A stretch of DNA of 64,000 nucleotides from Asterias rubens (taxonomy: Eukaryota > Echinodermata > Asteroidea > Forcipulatida > Asteriidae): positions 2,790,001 to 2,854,000 of the forward strand of contig NC_047063.1 in assembly GCF_902459465.1 (NCBI RefSeq), given 5' to 3'. The notes beneath the pieces are model-generated. The model saw only the letters and a list, made by a program, of their open reading frames with translations, did not search any database and was not told the origin of the DNA. The position numbers and the translations under genes are program-made. Below, one piece after another: positions 23,929 to 34,850 of this stretch. The stretch's first letter is position 1; each line of letters begins with the position of its first letter.

Positions 23929-24292
23929 CTTAAAGGCAGTGGACACTATTGGTAATTACTCAAAATAATTATTAGCATAAAACCTTACTTGGTAATGGGG
24001 AGCTGTTGAGAAACGGCCCCCCTCTGAAGAAACGTAGTTTTTGAGAAAGAAGTAATTTTCCACGAATTCTATTTCGAGACCTCAGGTTTAGAATTTGAGG
24101 TCTCAAAATCAAGCATCAGTGAGCACACAATTTCGTGTGACAAGGGTGCTTTTTCTTTCATTATTATCTCGCAACTTCCAAGATCAGTTGAGCTCAAATT
24201 TCCACAGGCTTGTTATTTTGTGCATATGTTGAGATACACCAAGTGAGAAGACTGGTCTTTGACAATTACCAATAGTGTCCAGAGTCTTTAAA
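23929..24292 (+). mobile_element. MITE-1 copy
   Basis: Full-length, TTAAAGGCAGTGGACAC to TGTCCAGAGTCTTTAA, with the standard central palindrome. It directly abuts the tRNA-like SINE at 23785. Confidence 0.87.
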
Positions 24293-24893
24293 ACACATAA
24301 AGGGCAAAAAAATAAACCAGCAATTTCCCTTATATAGCAGAGCAAAATGCTACACAAATTGTGTCAGGTGCTACTCAAAAATCAGGATTTGCTACTCAAT
24401 ATCGGCATTTTTCAATATCGGGGCCAGACCAGGAAAAAATATAAAAATTAATGACAATCGCGCTCGTGTGTACAAAAAACGCAATCTACAAAGTTTGCAC
24501 AAACTTCAAATTGCACGCAGTTTATCAGAATCATCAACTTGAGCTGCCGTACAAACAGAGCGCAAATCTGCAGATGAGCTTTGAAAAATCTCACGCATAG
24601 CTGGCCTCTGGACTTGGCATCTCTGGGAACAGGCCCGACAGAATGCAATAATTAGATCTCAATCTACAGTATGTTATAACGCAATCTCATAGTTACAAGA
24701 TGTGGCTTCCCGTACACATGCTTCTCAATCCGATCATCATTTCCTGAAATTCCAGTCACTATTTTATTACTTTATAAGGAAATGCGTAACTTTAACTGTT
24801 GTTATTCTGATGAAACACTGATGAACCAAAGTAAACCTTTGAGGTCTTTGAAACCGTTTGATTGTTTTATCTGTATAAATACTACGTTAATTC

Positions 24894-25376
24894 ACAGGGA
24901 GCCGTTTCTCACAATGTTGTTATAATAATATAACCCGTTTTTATATAGCGCTTTTCACACCCGGAGGGCGTCCCAAAGCGCTTCAAATTATTACCCCTGG
25001 TCACTGGGCCTTAAATCACTCCTTAAACTATCTCAGCTCCCCGGCGGGGAGTATGCAGCCTGTACAACATTAATATGCACTACTCGGCTAAATCAATCAC
25101 AAGAACCATCTCTGCCCTCACAAGTACCCATTTACCCCTGGGTGGAGAGAAGCAATTATAGTTAAGTGTCTTGCTCAGGGACACAAGTGTCACGACCGGG
25201 ATTCAAACCCACACTCACTCTGCTGAACAGAAGCACCAGAGCTTGAGTTCGGTGTTCTTATATCCACTCGGCCACGACACCCTAGTTATACTATTAACAG
25301 CTCTCCATTGCTCGTTACCAAGTAAGTTTTTATGCCAACAATTAGTTTGAGTACCAATGGTGTCTGGTGCCTTTAC
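24894..25376 (-). mobile_element. MITE-1 right half split by a SINE
   Basis: The left piece 24894-24927 (GGGAGCCGTTTCTCACAATG) and right piece 25285-25376 (CTATTAACAGCTCTCCATTG to GTGTCTGGTGCCTTTA) are continuous in other copies. The 357-bp SINE at 24928-25284 lies between them. Confidence 0.82.
24928..25284 (-). mobile_element. SINE-2, full length, nested in MITE-1
   Basis: Complement: GGTGTCGTGGCCGAGTGG, a B-box GGTTTGAATCCCGG, and the body through GCCCAGTGACCAGGGG. It ends AAGCGCTTTGGGACGCC..AAAAGCGCTATATAAAAAC. GTTATA at both borders looks like the target duplication. The tail resembles a LINE 3' end (compare 30190). Confidence 0.82.
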
Positions 25377-25947
25377 AAAGAGAGGAGTGTTGCCATGTCT
25401 GATATACACCCTCTCCCCTTTATCCCCAGTCACTTCAATTCAAGCAGAATCACATCATCACTGAGTATTCAGTCTTGCCAATTCTCCCTATTGCTGCAGA
25501 TGAAGTTCCCTGAAAATAAACCAATCTTTCCATGTTCTGATGAACAGTTTTGGAAATCAATTCGGGAGTAACAAGCAGCCCCTAAAAGTGAAGCATCACT
25601 TCATATGTGATTCAGCACGCTGTTTCCAATCAACATGAGAAATTTCACTCACTCAAAATGTGGTTGCCATTATTGTGGATAATTTATAAAACACCACTTA
25701 GAGGAAATGATGAATGAGAAGAGGTTGATGACAAGGCTTCTTACAAGGAGATGGAGGGGAGATAAGACAGTCTTGAGGAAAACGGTATTTGGAGGATCTC
25801 GACCACATTGAGAATAGACTGACCTTCAGATGCGAGTCGGTGAGAAGAGAACTTTCCTCCAGTGGTATCCAAAGTCTCAAAGGGAAGTCTTAACAATGAA
25901 ATAATTAAACAAGGAAGGTAACATATATATAGGGAGACCGCCAACAA

Positions 25948-26060
25948 AGAGCTAGTACATAGCTCAGTTGGTCGTGTGCTGGCACGTGTATCTGGAGGTC
26001 GAAGGTTCGAGTCCCCCTCTAGTCAATTTTCTTTGTTCAACCCCAAAGAAAAAAATTAAT
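25948..26060 (+). mobile_element. SINE-1, tRNA-derived
   Basis: AGCTCAGTTGGTCGTGTGCT (A-box) and GGTCGAAGGTTCGAGTCCCC (B-box), then CTAGTCAATTTTCTTTGTTC and AACCCCAAA, the SINE-1 signature. Confidence 0.75.
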
Positions 26061-28255
26061 ACGCATGAGCTTTGATGCAACAACTACTTCACCAAATGCA
26101 ATGAAGGGGACAAGCTAGGTACAAGTTATACGTATATACCATTACTATATTATATATACCATTACTTTCTTAAGTAACGGTTGAGGTTGAATAAGTCCAA
26201 TAACAAACGGAATTTGATCCTGGTAGAAGTGGGACAGGAAACCATGGTCTCTATTAAGTCCTCGAAATATAATAATCGCAATTTAATACAATTGATTTTT
26301 TTTAATTTTTTTTTTAACAGACACATCTATGAATGATCATTTAGCAGTCCATGATCATACTAGGAAAATCTAAGGGGAAAAAAAGCCCAAGAACACAGTG
26401 ATGGCAAACTTCATCACAAGAGGGCGCCATACAGTCATTCTAACTTTGACATAGACTGGGCCCCTACAGGTACCAGCTATTCAGATCCAGTGATTCCATT
26501 GGGTATAATGATAACATTGGATAGATGCAGTGACTGAAAGCTACCGTAGCTGGGTGTGTTTTGATTGGTCTGACTCACCACGGTTGGCCAATTAAAACAC
26601 AGGTATGGAAAGCTGACTTTCGGTAGTCCGCACAGGTGTGTCCACATGTGTGGTAGTCCGATACAGTACATGCATGGTGAATACGGTTTAATACTTGCTT
26701 GGTAATGTTGGTGTAGAATTTGTGCGTATCTCTGTGAGAGGTCAAAGGTCAAACCACATGCTGGTTTTTGGCCGGTCTCTGGCGTTATTCACGAGCCTCG
26801 AAGGCTAACTTTGACATCACATTGCAAAACTGCCGTTATTCTACATCAAATCAACCTTACACGACAGGTTCTTGTAGCTTTTTTTTCCTATGGGCAGACC
26901 TTACATGTTAGAAGGTACGAGCCTGATTATTTTTTCCTCCTAAAACCTTCAAAGGAAAATATCTCCTGAAGTCTTTTCTTTGAATTAAAATAAGATTATT
27001 TTGGACGTAGCTTATCATCTTGAACTTTTTAGCATACCATCAACAATTTTCATATAAACTTTACTGGTGTTTGTGTGAAGTGAATTTTTGTATCTAAAAG
27101 AACATTGTCTTCAAAATGTCTTTGTACACACTTTTCACTTTTCTAAAAGCTCCTCAGAGCAAGTCTTTTCACGGAATTATGGTATTATTATCTTGACTTC
27201 TCTTTAAAGTGTGAACTTGCATAGTACGTGTTAACTTGCATAGTACGTTTAAACTATAGTTTGGGGTGCAAACTTCAAAGTGCAACAATACGTGCATTGG
27301 ATTCACAAACCACTTGAAATTGATCCTTCTTTTGCATATCAAACAAAGTGCCTTCAACCAACATTTCACATGAAGTGTTGTCTAATGATGTGTGCCACTG
27401 TGCGTGATCATGTGCCACTGTGCGTAAATAAACCAATCATTGTAGTTGTTGGGGGGACGGCAATCAAATCACTGTCCAATCACATTTGCAGGAATACGCA
27501 TTGTTGACTTACCCTTCATGTAAGAATGCAAAGGTAGTACCCTCGAGATCGGGCATTGAAATAATCTCCCTTCTTGAATCAGACGATCATCTTCACTCTA
27601 CGTGTTTAAACACATCTGTTTACAGTTCATTCTTTCTAATAGTTTAATTTGCTCTTTGTTCTCTGCGTTTTAACAAAATTAATATTGTAATGCACAGTGA
27701 AGTGTTTTCATATTAGTATTGCACAATGTAGATGTCCATCTCTACTGAAGTTACAGAGCTACTAACTTGCAACACCGCTCCAAAGTTAAAGCTATATCAT
27801 GTAAATAGGCTGACCTTTAACCTTATCAAGCCATCTCATCTCATCTCATTAAGCAAACTATTGACCAATCAAATCCACACTTCAGTTTTCAGTCTTCAAC
27901 TTTGAAAGGTGCATGCTGACAAGGTTCAATTCAAGGTTCAGCTTTTGTTTCCCCCTTTTTTAAAAGCCTTTGAGAAAGACTCTATTTCCATCTTGAACAG
28001 TACATAATAAAACGTAAATGGAAAAGAAATAACAATATTGTGGAGGCACAATCCTAATAAGCCAAGGCCTCGTATAGTGGAGTGCCTTTAGAAGAAAAAA
28101 GAGAACCCCAAAAAATCATTTAACTTATAAACAATTTAACTTTATTAATTTTGAAAAAAACTAAGATGTACATAGGGACGATGATCTGACACGAAAGGAA
28201 TTGAAATGTGTCTACTAAAAACTGCAGTGGAGGACGAGCCTAGAATTTCATCTTT
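26061..28255. other. Intergenic, nothing firmly recognised
   Basis: AT-rich sequence with short local duplications (ACTTGCATAGTACGT twice near 27220-27250; TGTGCCACTGTGCGT twice near 27390-27425). No gene or complete element is visible. Confidence 0.4.
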
Positions 28256-28276
28256 GGGGGGGGGGGGGGGGGGGGG
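28256..28276. repeat. 21-bp G run
   Basis: Uninterrupted G homopolymer about 570 bp upstream of gene B. Confidence 0.9.
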
Positions 28277-28373
28277 AACAAGGTCACTTTCATTTTGCAA
28301 AGGGCACTTCCATTGCAAAATCTTAAAGTCTATGGAAAACTTTTGGAGGGGCACCAAAGCCAAGACCAGGGGA

Positions 28374-28621
28374 AAATTTCATAGAGCTGCTAAGCACAAA
28401 AATTTGTTTAGCATGAAATGTTTGCCTTCATAAAAACAGGATTTCCAACCAAATTTCCATGTGGTTTTCAGGATAAGCAAACAACAGCTGAATACCAGTA
28501 ACAGGCAATATGCATCAAATGGAAACTTTGTTGGTAATCCTGTTTGTTTTTTTCAAGGAAGAAATTTCATGCTAAGCATTTTTGTTGTTGTCCTGAGCAG
28601 CTCTATGAAAATGGGCCCTGG
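28374..28621. mobile_element. GCCCAATTTCATAGA-family element upstream of gene B
   Basis: AAATTTCATAGAGCTGCTAAG to GAGCAGCTCTATGAAAATGGG. It ends 225 bp before the gene B start codon, so it may sit in or near the promoter. Confidence 0.65.
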
Positions 28622-28845
28622 GCACAAGACAGAGGCCTCTGTGGAATTCCAGGCCCCAGGCCCCAGCCTCGGGGAGGAAGCAACTATAGAGATAAACCAA
28701 ATAGATAAAACTATGCGAACACATCAGGAGATAAGGTTAATCTTATCTCTAGCCTCACTGACACCTACAACACAGACACTATCCCAGTGGCAATCAGTAC
28801 AACATCTACAAACCTGAAGAAAAGGACTTATTTGTAAATTGTACG

Positions 28846-31800
28846 ATGGAGCTGCTGACGCTCATTGAATGGATACTTTTACAATTTATACTTCTGGAAA
28901 AGTTCTCTCTGGGCAAAGGAAGCACGCCGATGTGTGAAGCATGCCCAGTGGAGCATCCCCAACAGCATTTTTGCAACTCAGATTTCGGTGAGTATTCATT
29001 TTGAATTTCGATTTGAACCCAAATAACACCAGTCTTGTTATTTTTGTGTCAACACTTATTATAAATTTCAGAGTGAACAAAGAAAAATTAACTGGAAGCG
29101 ATTCAAACCTCCGATTTTGGAAAGTATTTGTTCTGTTTTTCATTAAATTTGTAACAGAAAAACACCATACTAGCCTTGTATTTTTTTTTAGGGTGAACAA
29201 AGACAAATTTCTTTGAAGCGATTCCTACCTCAAATGTTGGTAAGTGTTTGGTCTTGTTTTATTTGGATCTGCATCCAAATAACGAGCCTTGTTTTGTTGA
29301 ACAAAGACAGATTAACCAGACTGGATTCAAACCTGCACCCTCCGAATTAAGGGGCAAACACTCTCTAATTGAGCTATCTAGCCATAATGTTGCCTGTCTC
29401 ACTAAACTGTAAATAGTTTTGTTCAGGGTGCTTTTCTTATTCATTGGGTTGCACTATAAGTCGACATTATTTATTTTCATTTCTTCTGTCAGTGATTCAG
29501 GGGAAAATTCTGAGAAGAGAGAACTTTATAACTCCGCCGATCAAAAGGACAAGGATAATCACAGCACCTTCAGCAGAACCTTCTGTGTCAACAAGCACTA
29601 CAGTAAGACAAAATAAAGAGGTGGGGGTGACATGACCGGGCGTTCTAGAAAATTGAATTAAAGTTCTGGTGGTCTAATCATGGGAGTGGTGGTTCGAATC
29701 CCGGCCATGACACTTGTGTCCTTGAGCAAGACACTTCACTGGAATTATTCTCAGGGGAGGGGGTATAAATGGGTACATGAGAGGGTAGAGGTTGATATTG
29801 TGTTTTAAAAGGCTGCAGATCACCATGGCAGCTCAGGCTGTATACTCCCAAGGGACTTGAGAAAGATTACTGGAAAGTTATTGGCCAAATGACCAGGGCA
29901 CTAATGTAACCCTACATACACGATCTCTTGACACCCCGTACAACTAGACCAGGTCTAAGATCTATCAGAAATACGCTCCATGTTCCTCGAACTCGACTGG
30001 TCAGTTATGGGGACAGGGCTTACTCCAACATAGCACCAAGACTCTGGAACTCACTTCCGGATTACCTCAGACAAATACACAACATCACTCTCTTCCAGCA
30101 GAAACTCAAAACACACTTATTCTTGCTTGCTTTCCAACATCTTGACAAAACTTGACCGGCGCCTTTGAATGTTTCTCCTTTTCAGTAAAGTGCGCCTTAT
30201 AAATGCTGTAGTTTATTATTATTATTATTATTATTATTAATAAGTTATTGTAAAATGCACTAAATAAAAACTAGCTATTATCATGATATTTTATTTAATT
30301 ATTGTTGTAATCCTTCCACAGGGTTATGTGGTATGTTCCTACAAATAAAACAAGAAATTAATCAATTATAGAAGAGGGACAATTACATGTTGCTTTACAA
30401 TCACAGAAACAACAAAGCAGTGTGAAAGCGTTATCATGGCAACCATTACAAGAAGGAAAAGTGTTTAAAGCTCTCCGGGGAACCCATTTGACTGACGAGA
30501 CAGATGATGGCGGGAGAGACCAAGTACCTGTCAGTGAGGCTATGGTCCTCTACAGAGTGTTGGTCAGCAAGATTTACAAGGGCTCAAAGTGGATCAGGAT
30601 TCAAGATGTTGTGAACATTGATTTCGTTCATAATGAGGAAGTTTGCAGGTCGACGACGACCCATCATTTAACCCAAGAAACTTTGCTGATCAGTGGTGAG
30701 CTTTTCTTGTTTATTTCGAGAGACTTTCTTAAAGACACTGGACACTATTGGTAATTGTCAAAGACCAGTCTTCTCACTTGGTGTATCTCAACATATGCAT
30801 AAAATAACAAACCTGTGAAAATTTGAGCTCAATCGGTCGTCGAAGTGGCGAGATAATAATGAAAGAAAAAGAAAAAAAACTGTCACAGGAAGTTGTGTGC
30901 TTTCATATGCTTGATTTCAAGACCTCAAATTCTAAATCTGAGGTCTCCGAAATCAAATTCGTTGAAAATTACTTCCTTCACGAAAACTGCATTTCTTCAA
31001 AGCCGTTTCTCACAATGTTTTATACTGGCCTGACGTTTCGACCCTAGCAGAGTCTTTCTCGAAGGCTAAATGTAAATGACAACACAGCAAACATGAACAG
31101 GTAAACTGTTCATGTTTGTTGTGTTGTCATTTAGCCTTCGAGAGGGTCGACACGTCAGGCCATTAACTATTTTTTGCATCGGTCCATTTGGTTGGTAAGT
31201 TGTTTGCAACAGCTAATTTTATTTTCTCAATGTTTTATACTATCAACAGCTCCCCATAACTCGTCACCAAGAAAGGTTTTAGGTTAATAATTATTTTGAG
31301 CAATTACCAATAGTGTCCACTGCCTTTAACTATTGTGTTTCAAAAGGTGGAAGTGTTTTTGAGATATTACCGAAAATCTGGGGTGAATATGTTCAACTGT
31401 CAGTAACGTTTCTCAGATTCAAATTTTGCGGCATGAAAAAAGCTTACATATTTTTTACAAAACCACATTACCTCTAAGTGAAATGTTTCTCAAAATGGTT
31501 AATATCATCAAAAGCTGCTGTAGCCTTCTAACCAGAAGTTTTGATTGCCATTAATTTTCAAAGAGTGATTACCAAATGAATACTTTCCCTTAAGGGACTT
31601 TTAAGAGCGGACGTCTTGTGCATCATCCATGTGACTGGAGCGTCATCTTAGGACAAATCAGCTTGGATGTTCATCGACAACTTACACATGTGTATCACAG
31701 GCATTGTCTTAGATGCAAGGTAAGAACAATTCTTAAACTAATAAGTCTAGGTTGATCACAAGATGTAATGAAATAACATTTTATCACAAGATGTTATGAA

Positions 31801-33467
31801 ATAAGCATTTTATCACCAGATGTTATGAAATAAGCATTTTATCACCAGATGTTATATATTAACCATTTTATCACAAGATGTTATGAAATAAGCATTTTAC
31901 TCGTTAAGTTTGTTAGCAAGGGATATGGAAGTACAGGGCCAGACATTTGTTGACAAGACCAGAATCAAAATTAGTTGAACAAGCACTCAGAAAAGATCTT
32001 TTTTATTTGTGTTGATAGTAATCACGTTTACAGTAAACAAAATAAATTAAAAAAATCATGAAAGGTAATACAGCAATTAGGTATTTTGTTTTAAAAAAAA
32101 CGCAAGACCACTAGACTCGTCCCATTTGGAGTCAAAAACTTTGATAATATGACAACTCAAAGGTGGTCATCACCTCTTTTTGTGTGAAACCTTTGGCAAT
32201 CGTCTTTTTTTTAATGGGATTTTTTTCTTGAACTTCTTCCTTCAAGATTGAAACAGCAACATCGGGACAGTTAAGAGTCAAAAAAGCATTGACTGGTTCA
32301 AGTGGATGTGTTTATAAACCATCCTTCTACACTGACAAAGGCTTGCCTGATTGTGAAAGTTTGTACGCTGCATGTAAGAAGATCAAACATGGATGCTCCT
32401 GGTCTGGGAATCACAGGATGCGGGACTGCATCCTGAAGAGAAAGACAACGTTTTCTTCTCCCTCTATCCTGGAGTCTCGAGCATCTCCTCCAAGACCCCT
32501 GAGGAAAGCTCAGTATCCAGAGATTATGCCAAGATTAGGTGCAATAAAGACATCACTTGAAGGAGACGCCAACTTGAGAGCATCGGTCAACTCGACTGAG
32601 AATGTCTTAGAGATCCCAACGATGCTACTTAAAGATGATAAGGAAAATGCAGAATCCCAGAAAGCTTTAAAACAGGAGCTAAATCACACTCTCCAAGCAG
32701 AAGGGAGGAAGCAAGACAGAACTCCGACTTTGACAACTGAAACAGAACAAGGTTTTCTCAACTTCCAAGATCGTTCAGAAAAAGTGTCTCCTAGTTATCG
32801 GACAGACAAGGAACTAAATCATACTCATCAACAAGAGGTACGAGCAGAAGGGACAAAGCAAGATCTACTTCCCACTTTGACTACACAAACAGAGCAAACT
32901 TTTCTCACTCTTCAACAAGAGCTACGAGCAGATGGGACGAAGCAAGACTGGGTCTCAAGCTTGAGACCATCAGTCGACCCAGCTGAGAATGTCTCAGAGA
33001 TCCTAATAATGCTCCTTAATGATGATAAGGAAGATACAGAATCCCTACAAACGTCAGACAAGAACCTAAATCACACCCTTCAACAGGAGGTTCGAGCAGA
33101 AGGGAGCAAGCAAGACGTAACTCCCACTTTGATTTCTCAAAGAGAACAAAGTTTTGTCACTCATCAACAAGAGGTACAAGCAGAAGGGACGAAGGAAGAC
33201 AAAACTTCACCTTTGACTACTCAAAGACAACAAACTTTTCTCAACTTGCCAGATCGCCCTGAAACAGAGTCTCCTAGTTATCGGACAGACCTTTTTGTCA
33301 CCATGCAGTCAGATCATTCCTCAAAGACGTTCGGTGAAGTCTCTAGTTCACACACGGCTATGCCTCATTATGCTTTTGATTTCCCTCAACCACATGTGAG
33401 CAGCCAAGATGCAGCAGACATCTTGGAGAAGATAGCACAGCGGCATCTTCAAAATAGGAAAGTGTAA
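28846..33467 (+). CDS. Gene B: TIMP-like protein with long repetitive C-terminal extension
   Basis: Five coding exons: 28846-28987, 29493-29602, 30407-30695, 31595-31719, 32247-33467 (phases 1, 0, 1, 0, stop TAA). Predicted product 628 aa. Residues 1-29 are a hydrophobic leader. The reactive segment reads CEACPVEHPQQHFC (Cys30, 33, 43), with Cys-x-x-Cys where the family has Cys-x-Cys. Residues 48-110 are an inserted basic, Ser/Thr-rich loop encoded partly by its own exon. The core strand is VLYRVLVSKIYKG, then EEVC and LLISG; exon 4 gives HPCDW and HCLRC. The C-domain has SGC, PDC, AAC, HGCSW and RDC (about residue 283). Residues ~290-628 are a hydrophilic Gln/Glu/Thr-rich tail with five AEGxKQD-like repeats (AEGRKQD, AEGTKQD, ADGTKQD, AEGSKQD, AEGTKED). 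Secretion and matrix location are inferred. The tail resembles nothing I know in TIMPs. A candidate poly(A) signal lies at 34259, far downstream. Confidence 0.88.
29055..29400 (-). repeat. Three stacked SINE-1 fragments (gene B intron 1)
   Basis: TGAACAAAGA.AAATT followed by GCGATT(C)..ACCTC recurs near 29068, 29195 and 29299. The third, best copy continues GATTCAAACCTGCACCCTCC and AATTGAGCTATCTAGCC, the complement of the SINE-1 head. Confidence 0.6.
29627..29908 (+). mobile_element. SINE-2 fused to a LINE fragment (gene B intron 2)
   Basis: GGTGACATGACCGGGCG, TGGTGGTTCGAATCCCGGCC and the SINE-2 body up to ACCAGGGCACTAATGTAA. Instead of the SINE tail, LINE coding sequence follows at once. 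Confidence 0.78.
29909..30240 (+). pseudogene. 3' fragment of a non-LTR retrotransposon (gene B intron 2)
   Basis: Translation gives YIHDLLTPRTTRPGLRS, VPRTRLVSYGDRAYSNIAPR, LWNSLPDYLRQ and LFQQKLKTHLF. This is the conserved reverse-transcriptase C-terminus seen in many LINEs. It then runs to a 3' tail AGTGCGCCTTATAAATGCTG and (TTA)n at 30208-30240. It lacks the catalytic RT part, so it is a dead 5'-truncated copy. Confidence 0.82.
30729..31329 (-). mobile_element. MITE-1 copy carrying an inserted hairpin element (gene B intron)
   Basis: Both ends present (TTAAAGACACTGGACAC, GTGTCCACTGCCTTTAA). It is interrupted at ATGTTTTATACT, which reappears on the far side of an insert of about 200 bp (31027-31226). 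It starts 34 bp after the gene B exon 3 donor. Confidence 0.85.
31027..31226. mobile_element. Hairpin element inserted in MITE-1
   Basis: Arms of about 55 bp: CCTGACGTTTCGACCC...CTCGAAGGCTAAATG...CATGAACAG, and the complement CTGTTCATGTTTG...GGTCGACACGTCAGG at 31105-31160, with a 5-bp loop. ATGTTTTATACT flanks both sides as the apparent target duplication. Confidence 0.65.
31330..31594 (-). repeat. Dispersed repeat Q, supplying the gene B exon 4 acceptor
   Basis: Reads CAAAAGGTGGAAGTGTTTTT through TTGCCATTAATTTTCAAAG to ACTTTCCCTTAA. Exon 4 begins directly after the terminal TTAAG, so the element end forms the splice acceptor. Confidence 0.65.
31754..31900. repeat. Five-copy 29-bp minisatellite (gene B intron 4)
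   Basis: Unit TTTTATCACAAGATGTTATG + AAATAAGCA. Neighbouring copies are 29 bp apart (31811 and 31840), with an A/C variant in TATCACAAG versus TATCACCAG. Confidence 0.85.
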
Positions 33468-33589
33468 CCACACGACACCATAGAGTTATATATAAGAACT
33501 AGAGAGCGCACTGGTGATGCTGTGTGCACAATCGCGTTGGGACCACAAGGAGACACATGATACTAAAGTTTGTTGGCATTTAACGGTAC

Positions 33590-33757
33590 TGCCGTCGATT
33601 TCACAAAGAGTTAGGACTCGTCTTATCACGAGTTAGGACGAGTAACACTTCCTAACTTAGGATTAATCTTAAGGTCTGCATGTTACAGTGCAGGGCTGGG
33701 ACTCGTCCTAAGTCCTAAGATTAGTCTTAAGTTAGGAAGAGTTTTGTGAAATCGACG
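33590..33757. mobile_element. Palindromic 'gagttaggac' element (3' flank of gene B)
   Basis: CCGTCGATTTCACAAAGAG to GTTTTGTGAAATCGACGGC. The ends are perfect complements for about 15 bp, making this the cleanest copy. It starts 123 bp after the gene B stop codon. Confidence 0.78.
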
Positions 33758-34060
33758 GCTGGACACTATTGGTAATTACTAAAAATAATTGTAAGCATAA
33801 AAACTTACTTGGTAACGAGCAATGGAGAGCTGTTGATGGTGTAAAACATCGTTAGCAACGGCTCCCTCTAAAGTACGTAGTTTTCGAGAAAGAAGTAATT
33901 TTCCACTAAAATATTTCAATTTGATTTAGAGACCTCAGAATTAGAATTTGAGGTCCAGAAATCAAGCATCTGAAAGCACACTTCGCAACTTCAACGACCA
34001 ATTGAGTTTAACTGTTTCACAGGTTTGCTATTTTAATGCGTTGAGATACACCATGTGAGT
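33758..34060 (+). mobile_element. MITE-1 copy, both ends trimmed
   Basis: Starts CTGGACACTATTGGTAATT fused directly to the palindromic element ending at 33757. The right end is lost after ATACACCATGTGAG. Confidence 0.75.
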
Positions 34061-34850
34061 ATCTGTTACAAAACTTTATTTTCGTTGCGAACTTTGATAG
34101 GGACCACGCATGACACACCCTCTTTGCAACATCTCACTTGATGCTAAAGTTTGTTGCCATTTAAGAACTATAAGACTATCTGTTATGTGGCTTTATTTTC
34201 ATTGTGAACTTTGATAGGGACCATGCATGATACAGACAGTTCTACATGTTCTAGAACCAATAAAAGGCTGATAAGCGAACAACGGAATATCCTATTTTGG
34301 GAAAAAAATTAACGATTGTACGTACACATTCTCATTTTTGCGCCCAAACCAGAACCACGACTGGTAAAGTTTGCCACAATCCCCCGCTCCACCTCTTTTG
34401 TTTGTTTGATAATATAATCCTTGCCCATTGGTTCTGGTTTTCCCCAGTTGGAGTTTTCCTCCCAAAATAAAATTAAAAAAATTTATTTCTGTTATTTGTG
34501 ACAAATGACACACTCAACTCTTAGAGATCATTGATAGTGATAAAGTAATAGAATGCATCCTAAATACATCGCTTCTCTCATCAACGCCCATAAGCCATCG
34601 CGCTCTGGTCGCCGCTCTTCCAGTGATCTATCTCTGACAGTACCAAAATAAAAAAGATCACATGATGCCCGAGCATTTGCCACTTGTGGAACAAACTCCA
34701 CGACGCAGTGAAGACATGTGGGACTGTTGATAGTTTCAAAACAAAATTGAAAACAAACCTCATCATGACACGCCATTTGTAATAACTTTTCTTCTTGTTA
34801 GTGCCTTAAGCACCCCTTGGGTGGATATGTTTTTGTGCATCATAAATGTC

